NCBI RefSeq assembly: GCF_001552215.1
Contig: NZ_BCQT01000016.1
Location: 62,001-126,000 of the forward strand
Reading direction: 5' to 3'
DNA: 64,000 nt
Source: Actinomadura macra NBRC 14102
GTDB lineage: Bacteria; Actinomycetota; Actinomycetes; Streptosporangiales; Streptosporangiaceae
Position 1 is the stretch's first letter. Every line of letters begins with the position of its first letter. Of this stretch, positions 45,800 to 54,615 are shown piece by piece. The notes under the pieces were generated by a model that was not told the origin of the DNA, did no database searches, and saw nothing but the letters and a program-made list of their open reading frames with translations. The position numbers were made by a program, and so were the translations under genes.

Positions 45800-46535
45800 C
45801 GGACGGCCCTCGCGCGTGCTCTTCGGCCTTCTCGCCGGCGCGCTCGACCGCGTCCAGCAGGGACCAGAGCACGTCGCACTTGAAGGCGACGGCCTCCAGC
45901 ACGAGGTTCTCGTCGGCGCGGTTGCGCGCCCAGCGCTGGACGAGGGCCAGCGCCTCCTCGGAGTCGCGGCGGCCCTGGTCGACCCGCACCTGGAAGTACC
46001 GCAGCCCCTCCTGCTCCACCCAGGGGTAGTGACGTTCCCACGCCGCGATACGGGTCGTCATCAGGCCGGGGGCGAACAGCTCGGTCAGCGAGGACGCGAC
46101 CGCCTCCAGCAAGGTGGCGTTGCGGCAGAAGTTCACGTAGCCGTCCACGGCAAGCCGGACGGCGGGCAGCACACCCTCGCCGGACAGCAGCAGGCCGCGT
46201 TGCAGGCCGGCCGCCTCGCCGAGCCGCAGCCATCGCTCGATGCCGCCGTCCTGCCCGGGAATCCCCTCCTGTTCCGCGAGGCCGTCGTGGTCGTGGATGC
46301 GGCGGATCCAGGAGCGCCGCAGTTCGCGCGTGGGGAGCCTGGCCAGGATCAGCGCGTCCTTGACGGGAATGTGCCGCTGGTAGTGGAACCGGTTGAGGAT
46401 CCACCGGCGCAGCTCGTCCGGGGACAGCAGCCCCTCGTGCATACGGAGGTTGAAGGGGTGCCGGTGGTGATACCGGTCCTGCCCCAGTCTGTGAAGGCGT
46501 TGCTCCAGCCCGTCCGTCGGTGGCGCCATGCTCAC
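45789..46535 (-). CDS. pqqC: PqqC pyrroloquinoline-quinone synthase
   Basis: 248 residues. Heme-oxygenase-like fold with HPFNLRMHEG, RFHYQRHIPVKDA, RRSWIRRIHDHDG and ERHYPWVEQEGLRYFQVR. It catalyses the final cofactor-less oxidation and ring closure to PQQ. I chose the GTG at 46535, which overlaps the pqqB stop (GTGA); an in-frame ATG at 46529 is equally possible. The open frame extending upstream lies in pqqB. Confidence 0.95.
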   Translation of the reverse strand: MSMAPPTDGLEQRLHRLGQDRYHHRHPFNLRMHEGLLSPDELRRWILNRFHYQRHIPVKDALILARLPTRELRRSWIRRIHDHDGLAEQEGIPGQDGGIERWLRLGEAAGLQRGLLLSGEGVLPAVRLAVDGYVNFCRNATLLEAVASSLTELFAPGLMTTRIAAWERHYPWVEQEGLRYFQVRVDQGRRDSEEALALVQRWARNRADENLVLEAVAFKCDVLWSLLDAVERAGEKAEEHARGPSDGG

Positions 46536-47443
46536 AGTTCGATCACCGCTCTCTCGCTGGCCACCTCGATCCCGGCCGCGGCGAGCCGCCGATGTCCTTC
46601 GGCGTCCGGGTCGACGAGGGGGTTGGTGTTGTTCAGGTGGGTGTACAGGCGCCGCGCGGCCGGCAGCGCGGCCAGCCGCGCCTGCGTGCCGTTCGGGCCC
46701 GTGATCGGCAGATGGCCCATCTCGGTGGACGTGCGGCTGGAGCATCCCGTGCGGCGGGGCTCCTCGTCGTCCCAGAACGTGCCATCGACGAAGACGCAGT
46801 CGGCGCCGCGCAGGACGCGGTCCAGTTCTTCGGGCCAGGCGGCGAGTGCCGGCGCGTACACGACGACCTTGCCGTCCCGGGCATCCCGAATGCGCAGGGC
46901 CACCACCCAGGCGTCACCGAGGTCGCCGTTGTCGACGTTCTCGTCCGCCGCGTAGCGGGGCCGTTTGCCCGACACCCTGATTCCCTGGACTTCCAGGGGG
47001 CCGCCGTCCAGCGGCTCCGGCGCCTGCTCCGGAAGGGTCGTCCAGGACAGCGTGGTGTACGGGGCGAGAACGCGGTCGAGTCGGAGCCCACGAGACAGCG
47101 CGGCACGCACCGTGCCGGTCGCCACGACCCTCACGCCCGACGCCTCCCTCAGCCGCGGGAGGCCGAGCGTGTGGTCGAGTTCGGCATCGGTGAGGATCAC
47201 GCCCGCGACAGGGGTGTCGCGTCGCCCGGGGCCGGGATGGAGCGCGGCGCACTCCTCGATCTGCTCGCCGATGTCGGGGGTGGCGTTGACGACGAACCAC
47301 CGCCCCTCGCCCGCCTCGACGGCGATCGAGGCGTGGCGACGCCGCCACGACGGCTCGGCGCGGGCGGCGTCGCACCCCCGGCATGCGCAGTTCCACTGGG
47401 GCACGCCGCCGCCCGCCGCGGTGCCGAGGACCAGCAGCCGCAT
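46532..47443 (-). CDS. pqqB: PqqB metallo-beta-lactamase-fold oxidoreductase
   Basis: 303 residues. LGTAAGGGVPQWNCAC at the N-terminus and LTDAELDHTLGLP (the modified metal motif) identify PqqB; MGHLPI and THLNNTNPL follow. It hydroxylates the PqqA-derived tyrosine in PQQ formation. The zinc-structural Cys pair (CACRGC) is present. Starts 11 bp after the pqqA stop. Confidence 0.95.
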   Translation of the reverse strand: MRLLVLGTAAGGGVPQWNCACRGCDAARAEPSWRRRHASIAVEAGEGRWFVVNATPDIGEQIEECAALHPGPGRRDTPVAGVILTDAELDHTLGLPRLREASGVRVVATGTVRAALSRGLRLDRVLAPYTTLSWTTLPEQAPEPLDGGPLEVQGIRVSGKRPRYAADENVDNGDLGDAWVVALRIRDARDGKVVVYAPALAAWPEELDRVLRGADCVFVDGTFWDDEEPRRTGCSSRTSTEMGHLPITGPNGTQARLAALPAARRLYTHLNNTNPLVDPDAEGHRRLAAAGIEVASERAVIEL

Positions 47444-47453
47444 CGCGGCCGGG

Positions 47454-47570
47454 TCAGACTTCGGCGCCGAAGTAGGCCGTGACCTCGAGTGACGTCTCCA
47501 CGATCTGGTAGTCGGGCGTCACCCACCCGGTGTCGCGGCCGTCGGTCTGGTCCCGGGTCGTGTCAATCAT
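47454..47570 (-). CDS. pqqA: PqqA precursor peptide
   Basis: 38 residues ending in ETSLEVTAYFGAEV. The Glu-x-x-x-Tyr pair (E of LEVTAY and the Tyr) is the substrate crosslinked by PqqE. The ATG at 47570 follows AGGTGCTCCC and the gene lies 11 bp upstream of pqqB. First gene of pqqABCDE. Confidence 0.94.
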   Translation of the reverse strand: MIDTTRDQTDGRDTGWVTPDYQIVETSLEVTAYFGAEV

Positions 47571-47715
47571 GGGAGCACCTTCCTCTGGGTTGTCCCGGAG
47601 CGTATGCCCATCCTCTCCGTCCGCCCTATGCAGGGAGTGCCAGAAACATGCGCCCCAGTGACCACTTGGCTTCACCGGGACTTGACGCGGGGCACCCGAA
47701 GGGTTCACCTTACTA

Positions 47716-47732
47716 AAAGGAAAGTTTCCTTT
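47716..47732. promoter_or_regulatory. Perfect palindrome upstream of the AA10 gene
   Basis: AAAGGAAA-G-TTTCCTTT, a perfect 8-bp inverted repeat, lies 69 bp before the AA10 start. It is related to the element upstream of the chitinase gene (26643-26659), both fitting TTAGGAAA-N-TTTCCTAA with two or fewer changes per half. Probable operator of a chitin-utilisation regulator. Confidence 0.5.
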
Positions 47733-47800
47733 GAGTTGGTTGCCGGGCCGGCTCGACTCCGTCTCCAGGTACTCGTACCTCCCCGCCAAGGAGAAGCAGG

Positions 47801-48394
47801 ATGCCAAGGAAGTCCAGCCTCGCCGTCGCCGCCACCGTCGCCGTTGGCCTACCGGTGGTCGTCGCCGTGCCGGCGTGGTCCCACGGGTTCACCACATCGC
47901 CGCCGAGCCGCAGCTACCTGTGCGGCACGCACAAGGTCCAGAACTGCGGCGAGGTCCAGTGGGACCCCGACGGTGTCGAGGGCCCGAAGGGGTTCCCGAA
48001 CTCCGGCCCGCGCGACGGCACCATCTGCGCCGGCGCGGACGGGCGGTGGTCACCGCTCGACGACCAGCGCGGCGGCACCGGCTGGCCCGGGACCAAGGTG
48101 ACGGCCGGATCGTCGTTCAGCATCAACTGGCAGTTCACCGCCGCCCACTCGACCTCGTCGTTCCGCTACTTCCTCACCAAGGACGGCTGGAACAGCACGC
48201 AGCCGCTGACCCGCGCCTCGCTGGAGCTCACCCCGTTCATCCAGCAGAACTACAGCGGTCGCCAGCCGTCGAACCCGACGACCCACACCGGGACGCTCCC
48301 GCAGCGCAAGGGCCGGCACATCCTGCTCTCCGTCTGGGACATCGCGGACACCGGGAACGCGTTCTACCAGTGCTCCGACCTCGACTTCGGCTGA
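47801..48394 (+). CDS. Secreted AA10 lytic polysaccharide monooxygenase
   Basis: 197 residues. Signal peptide 1-27 cleaves after AWS so that H28 becomes the N-terminal copper-brace histidine; H116 (AAHSTSS) is the second. The C-terminal AFYQCSDLDF carries the axial Phe of AA10 enzymes. Oxidatively cleaves chitin or cellulose chains and would work with the GH18 chitinase at 24.5 kb. No carbohydrate-binding module. A palindromic operator lies upstream and a strong terminator downstream. Confidence 0.95.
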   Translation: MPRKSSLAVAATVAVGLPVVVAVPAWSHGFTTSPPSRSYLCGTHKVQNCGEVQWDPDGVEGPKGFPNSGPRDGTICAGADGRWSPLDDQRGGTGWPGTKVTAGSSFSINWQFTAAHSTSSFRYFLTKDGWNSTQPLTRASLELTPFIQQNYSGRQPSNPTTHTGTLPQRKGRHILLSVWDIADTGNAFYQCSDLDFG

Positions 48395-48416
48395 CGTCCA
48401 GGAGCTGACCGGTACC

Positions 48417-48459
48417 GGAACGGGAGGCCGCGCCAGGGCTACGCGCGGCCTCCCGTTCC
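48417..48459. terminator. 17-bp perfect hairpin terminator
   Basis: 48417-48433 pairs perfectly with 48443-48459 around a 9-nt loop, 23 bases after the AA10 stop, and ATTT follows. It ends just before the DUF72 gene. Confidence 0.85.
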
Positions 48460-48479
48460 ATTTCGGTAGCGTCGCTTCC

Positions 48480-49331
48480 ATGCGGCTTCACGTGGGATGC
48501 GCGATGTGGACTCACACGCCCTGGCAGCGACGTCTCCTGCCTCATCCGCTCCCGCCGGACGAGCGCCTGCGCGCGTACGCGACCTGGTGCAACGCCGTGG
48601 AAGGCAACACCACGTTCTACGCGACGCCGGCGAGGAGCGCGGTGGAGTCGTGGGCACGGCAGACGTCCCCCGATTTCCGGTTCGTGGTCAAGCTGCCCAA
48701 GACGATCACGCACGAGCGCCGCCTCAACGGTGCCGACACCGAGGTCCGGGCGTTCCTGGACGCCATCGAGCCGCTCGGTCCGCGCGTCCATGCGCTCTGG
48801 GTCCAGCTGCCGGGATCGTTCGCGCCGGCCGACATCGGCGGCCTGGCCCGCTTCCTGCACCGCCTCCCCCGCAGCTACGGCCGCGCGGTCGAGGTCCGGC
48901 ACCGCGCGTTCTTCGAGGACGCGCGCTCCGAGCGCCTCCTCGAACAGGCCCTCGCCGGCGTCGGCGCCGAGTGGGTGCCCTTCGACACCACCACGCTCTT
49001 CCAGAGCCGCCCGACCAGCGACGCCGAGCGGGACGCCTGGACGAAGAAGCCGCGCGTCCCGCGACGGTCGCGGGCCCTCACCGGCCAGCCCATCGTCCGC
49101 TACCTCGGCCGGGACGACCCGGTGCGCACGGTCGAGGGCTGGCGCGAGTGGGCCGGGACGGTCGCCGGGTGGTTGCGCGAGGGCCGCTCGCCGACCGTGT
49201 TCGTCCACACGCCCGACAACGCCGAAGCGCTGACGCTCGCCCGCCGCTTCCACGAGGATGTACGGGAACTCGTGCCCGAGGTGGAAGCGCTGCCCGAGCC
49301 GCTTCCGGCGGAGCCCCCGACCCTTTTCTGA
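48480..49331 (+). CDS. DUF72 (YecE-family) TIM-barrel protein
   Basis: 283 residues. Family blocks are VGCAMWTH (5-12), EGNTTFYATP, FRFVVKLPKTITHERRL, VQLPGSF, VEVRHRAFF and HTPDNAEAL. Widespread cytosolic family of unknown activity, sometimes near nucleases. The ATG lies 21 bp after the terminator hairpin of the AA10 gene with no good ribosome-binding site. Confidence 0.87.
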   Translation: MRLHVGCAMWTHTPWQRRLLPHPLPPDERLRAYATWCNAVEGNTTFYATPARSAVESWARQTSPDFRFVVKLPKTITHERRLNGADTEVRAFLDAIEPLGPRVHALWVQLPGSFAPADIGGLARFLHRLPRSYGRAVEVRHRAFFEDARSERLLEQALAGVGAEWVPFDTTTLFQSRPTSDAERDAWTKKPRVPRRSRALTGQPIVRYLGRDDPVRTVEGWREWAGTVAGWLREGRSPTVFVHTPDNAEALTLARRFHEDVRELVPEVEALPEPLPAEPPTLF

Positions 49332-49468
49332 GATTCGAGCCGTCATCGCGCGCCTGGACGAGGGCGTTGTCGCGCCGCCCCTTGACGCCCCTTCGAGTCA
49401 TCAGTGGCGGGTGCGTTTGAGTAGGGGATGCTCATGCGCTGCCGGCCGCTGGGGCGCAGGGTCGGGGC

Positions 49469-50305
49469 ATGGAGACATATCTGGCAAAGGCCGACGCGTC
49501 CCGGGCTGCGGAGATCGCCGCGACGGACTCACCCTTCACCATCGAGATCCGCTTCCTGGGCGGGCTCTCCGATACGCAGCAGGCCGCGTTCGCGGGGGCC
49601 GCGGACCGCTGGGCGCACGTCATCGTCGGGGACCTGCCCGACATCGAGATCGACGGCGACCTCATCGACGACGTGCTGATCCTCGCCCAGGGGCAGGCGA
49701 TCGACGGTGTCGGCCACGTGCTCGGGCAGGCAGGACCGACCCACGCCCGCCGCGCCGCGGACGGTACATGGCTGCAGCCGTGCAAGGGCCACATGGCGTT
49801 CGACACCGCCGACCTCGGCCAGATGGAGACCGAGGGGACGCTGCTCGACGTCATCACCCACGAGATGGGCCACGTCCTCGGGGTCGGAAGCATGTGGGGC
49901 CTGCAAGGTCTGGTCAGCCCGCCCCCGGACGCGCTGGAGAACCCGGTGTTCAACGGGCCCGCGGCGATGACCGAGTACGGGCTTCTCCTGGACGGCGGCG
50001 AGGCGCGTCCCGTCCCGGTGGAGAACCAGGGCGGCGGCGGTACGGCCCGCGTCCACTGGAGGGAGAGCGTGTTCGCGAACGAGCTGATGACGGGATTCGT
50101 GGGGGCCGCGGGGAACCCGCTGAGCCGGCTCACCATCGCCGGCCTCCAGGACCTGGGCTACCAGGTCGACCTGGACGCGGCCGACGACTACGCGCTGCCC
50201 AACCTGCTGTCGCTCGCGCAGGCCGGCGCGCTGGTCACCCATACCGCGCCCATCGACCACGGTTTCGTGATCCCGACGATCCCGGTGCCGGTGGCGACGA
50301 AATAG
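49469..50305 (+). CDS. Leishmanolysin-like (M8-type) zinc metalloprotease
   Basis: 278 residues. Zinc motif HEMGH (131-135), followed by VLGVGSMWG. A distal His in ARVHWRESVF and the ELMTGF Met-turn (about 206-213) complete the metzincin-like site. The pre-HExxH region GHMAFDTADL matches the bacterial leishmanolysin-related family. No signal peptide, pro-region or anchor is present, so localisation is unclear. Solitary gene, convergent with the merR gene. Confidence 0.82.
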   Translation: METYLAKADASRAAEIAATDSPFTIEIRFLGGLSDTQQAAFAGAADRWAHVIVGDLPDIEIDGDLIDDVLILAQGQAIDGVGHVLGQAGPTHARRAADGTWLQPCKGHMAFDTADLGQMETEGTLLDVITHEMGHVLGVGSMWGLQGLVSPPPDALENPVFNGPAAMTEYGLLLDGGEARPVPVENQGGGGTARVHWRESVFANELMTGFVGAAGNPLSRLTIAGLQDLGYQVDLDAADDYALPNLLSLAQAGALVTHTAPIDHGFVIPTIPVPVATK

Positions 50306-50398
50306 CGCCGGCGGACGTCGCTCGACGATCCTCGCCGGCCCTTCCGGGGGCGCCGGGGTCGCGCCTCCGGTGCGGGCCCCGGCCGCCGCCGATTCCGC

Positions 50399-50770
50399 TC
50401 ATTCGTGGCCGTTGTGGCCACGCAGCGCGTCCAGGTAGCCGGCTATCGCGTCCCGGTTACGGGTCAGGCAGTCGATGCGGTCGGTCATCTGGTCGCGTTC
50501 GCGTTCGAGCGTGGCGATCATCTCGGGTGTCGCGTCGGTGAGGTGGATGACCCTTGGGCCGTCGAGGTACGGGAGGATCTCCTTGATGATCCTTGTCGGC
50601 AGCCCGGCGTCGAGGAGACCGCGGATCTGCGCGACCCGGTCCACCAGGCGCTCGTCGTAGTCGCGGTAGCCGTTCGCGGCGCGAGCGGGAGTGATCAGCC
50701 CTTGCTCTTCGTAGTAGCGCAGCAGACGAGTGGGTGTGCCGGTGCGCTCCGACAGCTCTCCGATTCGCAT
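50399..50770 (-). CDS. MerR-family transcriptional regulator
   Basis: 123 residues. The N-terminal HTH is MRIGELSERTGTPTRLLRYY, with the wing NGYRDYDE; a dimerisation helix follows. No metal-binding cysteines, so it is a drug- or stress-type MerR. The start is the ATG at 50770; the longer frame to 50851 is unsupported. It is divergent from the carboxylesterase gene (122-bp gap), so it may control it. Confidence 0.9.
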   Translation of the reverse strand: MRIGELSERTGTPTRLLRYYEEQGLITPARAANGYRDYDERLVDRVAQIRGLLDAGLPTRIIKEILPYLDGPRVIHLTDATPEMIATLERERDQMTDRIDCLTRNRDAIAGYLDALRGHNGHE

Positions 50771-50892
50771 CTGCCCCACCCTCGCTCGACCCCTGCGGCC
50801 TGGGGCACGTCGCTCCCCCGGCCCGCCTGACCGATGGATGACCCGACCCACGGAGCCCAGGCGCTCGGTGACCGGAATTGTAAGGTTCGTCC

Positions 50893-52377
50893 GTGAACCA
50901 CATCGAGGTCATCACCAGCGCCGGGGCGGTGCGCGGTCGGCACGAGGACGGGCTCGCCGTCTTCCGCGGCGTCCCGTTCGCTCGTCCACCCGTCGGCCCG
51001 CTGCGCTTCGCGGCTCCGCAGCCGCCGGAGCCGTGGGACGGTGTCCGTCCCGCCATCGAGTTCGGCACGCTCCCGCCGCAGCCGTCGGGGCCTGGCCCCG
51101 CCACCCCCGAGACCATCGGAGACGACTGGCTGACCTGCAACGTCTGGTCGCCCGACCCGGGCACCAGCGGCCTTCCGGTGATGGTGTGGATCTACGGAGG
51201 CGCCTACCTCTCCGGAAGTTCCGGCGAACCCGGGTACTCCGGTGCGTTGCTCGCGCGCGAGGGCGGTGTCGTCGTGGTGACGTTCAACTACCGCGTCGCG
51301 ATGGAGGGCTTCGGGCAGATACACGGCGCCCCCGCCAACCGCGGCCTGCTCGACCAGGTCGCCGCGCTGGCCTGGATCCGCGACAACATCGCGGCCTTCG
51401 GCGGTGACGCCGGGAACGTCACGGTCTTCGGCGAGTCCGCCGGCGCCGGTTCGATCGCCTCCCTCCTGGCGATGCCGCGCGCGGCCGGTCTCTTCCAGAA
51501 GGCGATCGCGCAAAGCGTCCCCGGTACCTTCTTCTCCCTCGCCCTGGCGGACGACATCGGCGCCGCCATCGCCGGCGAGGCCGGATTGCCGCCCACCGTC
51601 CCGGCACTCGCGACGCTCCCGCCCAGCCGCCTGCTGAAGGCCGTCGACGCCGTGATCTCCACGCTGCGGACGAGGGAACGCTGGGGACAGGTGGCGCACA
51701 CCCCGACCCCGTTCTCCCCGGTCGTCGACGGAGACGTCCTACCGTGCACGCCGTGGGAGGCGCTCGCCGCCGGAGCCGCCCGCGACGTCACATTGATCAC
51801 CGGACACAACCGCGACGAGTACCGCCTCTTCCTCGTCCTCGGCGACCTCCTGGGCAAGATCTCTGACGATCAGGCCGGCGCCGCCCTCCGCGCCTTCGCA
51901 CCGGATCCGTCCGCTTTCCGTGCCGCCTTCCCGGGCGCACCGGCGGAACGGCTGTACGAGATCGTCTTGTCGGACTGGCTGTTCCGCATGCCCAGCCTGC
52001 ACCTCGCCGAGGCCCAGACCGCGGGCGGCGGGCGGGCGCACCTGTACGAACTGACCTTCCAGGCCCCGGGATTGGGCGGGATATTCGGAGCATGCCATGT
52101 CCTGGACGTCCCGCTGGCGTTCGGCAACCTCACCGGCGGCCTTGCCGACCTGCTGATCGGCGACATCCGCGCGGAGGCCGAGACGGTCTCGGCCACGCTC
52201 CGCCGAGCCTGGACGCGTTTCGCGACATCCGGAGATCCGGGCTGGCCGGAGTACGACCCCGACCACCGTCCAACCAAGATCTTCGACACCGAACCCTCGG
52301 TCATGTCCTATCCGGAGCAGACGTCCAGGTCCCTGTGGGCGGCCCACACCTTTCGCGAGCTTCCCCTCCTCTCCTGA
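50893..52377 (+). CDS. Type-B carboxylesterase
   Basis: 494 residues, intracellular. The nucleophile S182 is in FGESAGAG. The oxyanion segment is WIYGGAYLSGS (99-109); NYRV and the FRGVPFA N-terminal block fit para-nitrobenzyl-esterase-type enzymes. The histidine is in GACHVLDVPLAFG (about 393-406). GTG start with AAGG upstream. Hydrolyses carboxylic esters or amides; substrate unknown. Divergent from merR. Confidence 0.9.
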   Translation: MNHIEVITSAGAVRGRHEDGLAVFRGVPFARPPVGPLRFAAPQPPEPWDGVRPAIEFGTLPPQPSGPGPATPETIGDDWLTCNVWSPDPGTSGLPVMVWIYGGAYLSGSSGEPGYSGALLAREGGVVVVTFNYRVAMEGFGQIHGAPANRGLLDQVAALAWIRDNIAAFGGDAGNVTVFGESAGAGSIASLLAMPRAAGLFQKAIAQSVPGTFFSLALADDIGAAIAGEAGLPPTVPALATLPPSRLLKAVDAVISTLRTRERWGQVAHTPTPFSPVVDGDVLPCTPWEALAAGAARDVTLITGHNRDEYRLFLVLGDLLGKISDDQAGAALRAFAPDPSAFRAAFPGAPAERLYEIVLSDWLFRMPSLHLAEAQTAGGGRAHLYELTFQAPGLGGIFGACHVLDVPLAFGNLTGGLADLLIGDIRAEAETVSATLRRAWTRFATSGDPGWPEYDPDHRPTKIFDTEPSVMSYPEQTSRSLWAAHTFRELPLLS

Positions 52378-52458
52378 CGCGGGGCTCGCCTCCGGTTTCG
52401 TCGGTGCGCGTGGCTAGCATCGAACGATGTCGTCGCGCACCTAGCAGCTGGGGAAAGA

Positions 52459-52815
52459 ATGATCGAGAAAGACGCACTTCACCAGGTTCAAGAGATCTGC
52501 CTGGCCCTCCCCGAGGCGACGGAGAAGCCGTTCGGCGGGCACACGGCGCCGTCCTTCCGGATCCGCGACAAGCTGTTCCTGATGACGAGCGAGGACGGCC
52601 TGTCGATGATGTTCAAGGCCGGCGCCGGAGTGCAGGAGGCCCTGGTGGCGGAGAGCCCGGAACGCTTCTTCGTCCCCAAGTACGTCGGCAGCAAGGGTTG
52701 GGTGGGAGCACGGCTGGACGTCGAGCAGGACTGGGACGAGCTCGCCGAACTCGTCGAGGACAGCTACCGCCTCATCGCGCCGAAGCGCCTGTCCGCCCTC
52801 CTCGACGACCGCTGA
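52459..52815 (+). CDS. MmcQ/YjbR-family DNA-binding-like protein
   Basis: 118 residues. Double-wing fold family with LPEATEKPFGGHTAPSFRI, then VPKYVGSKGWVGARLD. Probably cytosolic and DNA-binding, function unknown. The ATG follows GGGGAAAGA. Solitary gene after the carboxylesterase. Confidence 0.87.
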   Translation: MIEKDALHQVQEICLALPEATEKPFGGHTAPSFRIRDKLFLMTSEDGLSMMFKAGAGVQEALVAESPERFFVPKYVGSKGWVGARLDVEQDWDELAELVEDSYRLIAPKRLSALLDDR

Positions 52816-52989
52816 CATCCGTGGCCCACGTCCGCCGCCGGTCATCGGTTCCGCCCGTCCGTTCCCACCGTCCCAGTTCGGGTCCTCAGTATCGGCCCGC
52901 AGCGCCGAGGGGGCACTACAGCCAGCCGTAGCCTGGACCTGCGGCAGGCTGCATTCTCGCGGCGGTGGCGCAGATCTAGCGTCACGATC

Positions 52990-54564
52990 ATGACGACGAA
53001 GACACGCCCTCGTACCCTGGCGCGATGGTCGAGCACATCCGCGGCGCTCCTGGTGCTGGCCACCTCGGGTACCGCCGCGTTCGCCAGAACCGACGTACCC
53101 CAGGGGCTCGCCGGCTACTACGACCAGCGGATCACGTGGACGGACTGCCGGCAGGGGCCGGACGACGAGCTGGGCGTCGGCCTGGACCGGGCCGGTGCCC
53201 GATGTGCCCGGCTAACCGTGCCCCTGGACTACACCCGGCCCGCGGGACGCACGATCACGATCGCCCTGTCGCGGCTCCCGGCGACCGACCCGTCCCACCG
53301 AATCGGCACCCTCATGCTCAACCACGGCGGCCCCGCCGAGCCGACACTCGGCATGCCGCTGGAGACCCGCGAGTACATGGGGAAGGTCAGCGCAAGGTAC
53401 GACCTGATCGGGATGGATCCCCGTTTCGTGGGACGCAGCACCCCGCTGGACTGCGCCTGGCCCGTCGGCATCTGGATACGCTCGGCCGGCACCGACCGCG
53501 CGGGTTTCGACCGTCAGGTCGCCTTCCACAAGGACTTGGCCGAACGTTGCGTGAGCCGGCACGGCGATGTGCTGCCGCACGTCAACACCCGCAACACCGC
53601 TCGGGACATGGACCTCGTCCGCGCCGCCCTGGGCGAGCGCCGGATCTCCTACCTCGGCTATTCGTATGGCGCCTACCTCGGTTCCGTCTACGCGCAGATG
53701 TTCCCTGGAAGAACCGACCGGATGGTCCTCGACAGCGCCGGCGACCCACGTGCGTGGGGCCCCAGACTGACCGGCAACGAACGCGCCTCGGAGGGGGCCT
53801 TGCGCGCCTGGGCGACCTGGACCGCAGCACGCCACGAGCAGTACGGGTTGGGCCGCACTCGACACGCGGTCCTGGCCACCGTGGGAAGGATCGTCCAGTC
53901 GTCGTCGGAGCGTCCGCTGCGCATCGGTTCGTACACAGTCGACGAGCACGTGGTCCCGTACCTGGTGTACGGCGGCATCGGCAGCGACCGCGACCAGGCC
54001 CGCGCAGCGTTCGCGTCCAGCGTGCAGGTCCTGGAGCAGGCGACGAGCGGGGCCACCGTCCCCCCGACGCCGGCCCTGGAGGCGTCTCTGCGGTTCATCC
54101 TGAACGGCACGACCTCGCACCTGGTCAGCCCGGCGGCCGCGATCATCTGCGGTGACCGCGCCGCCCCGCGCGACCCCGAGGTCTACTGGAACGACGTCCA
54201 ACGCAGCCGGCGCCGCCACCCCCTCTTCGGCCCGATCACCAACAACATCGCGCCGTGCGCCTTCTGGCCCGAACCACCTCGCGAGCAGCCGACCAGAATC
54301 GACAACGGGGCCGCAGCGCTGATTGTCTCGGCGACCGGTGACATCGCCACCACCTATCGGGGATCCCGCTCCCTGCACCGGTTGATGACCGGCTCCCGCC
54401 TGCTCACCCTGCGCGACGCCATCGCCCACGGCATTTACGGCGAGTACGGCGACACATGCATCGACGAGAAGGTGAACGCCTACCTGCGGACAGGAACACT
54501 TCCCACGCAAGACCTGACGTGCCGGATGCCGTCGCCCGCAGCGGGCCCGGCCGATCACCCGTGA
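52990..54564 (+). CDS. Secreted alpha/beta-hydrolase, tripeptidyl-aminopeptidase-like
   Basis: 524 residues with an N-terminal signal peptide (about 1-32, cleaving near AFA-RT). The nucleophile is in YLGYSYGAYLG (about 219-229). The catalytic acid is in VSATGDIATTYRG and the histidine in AIAHGIYGEYGD near the C-terminus. Layout fits the SlpD/SlpE and Tap family of actinomycete exopeptidases, with a C-terminal TAP-type domain. Probably releases N-terminal di- or tripeptides outside the cell. Confidence 0.88.
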   Translation: MTTKTRPRTLARWSSTSAALLVLATSGTAAFARTDVPQGLAGYYDQRITWTDCRQGPDDELGVGLDRAGARCARLTVPLDYTRPAGRTITIALSRLPATDPSHRIGTLMLNHGGPAEPTLGMPLETREYMGKVSARYDLIGMDPRFVGRSTPLDCAWPVGIWIRSAGTDRAGFDRQVAFHKDLAERCVSRHGDVLPHVNTRNTARDMDLVRAALGERRISYLGYSYGAYLGSVYAQMFPGRTDRMVLDSAGDPRAWGPRLTGNERASEGALRAWATWTAARHEQYGLGRTRHAVLATVGRIVQSSSERPLRIGSYTVDEHVVPYLVYGGIGSDRDQARAAFASSVQVLEQATSGATVPPTPALEASLRFILNGTTSHLVSPAAAIICGDRAAPRDPEVYWNDVQRSRRRHPLFGPITNNIAPCAFWPEPPREQPTRIDNGAAALIVSATGDIATTYRGSRSLHRLMTGSRLLTLRDAIAHGIYGEYGDTCIDEKVNAYLRTGTLPTQDLTCRMPSPAAGPADHP

Positions 54565-54615
54565 ACCGCCGCAGCACTCGCTGTCCCGATCGAGTGCTGC
54601 CGAGGGCGCGGCGGC

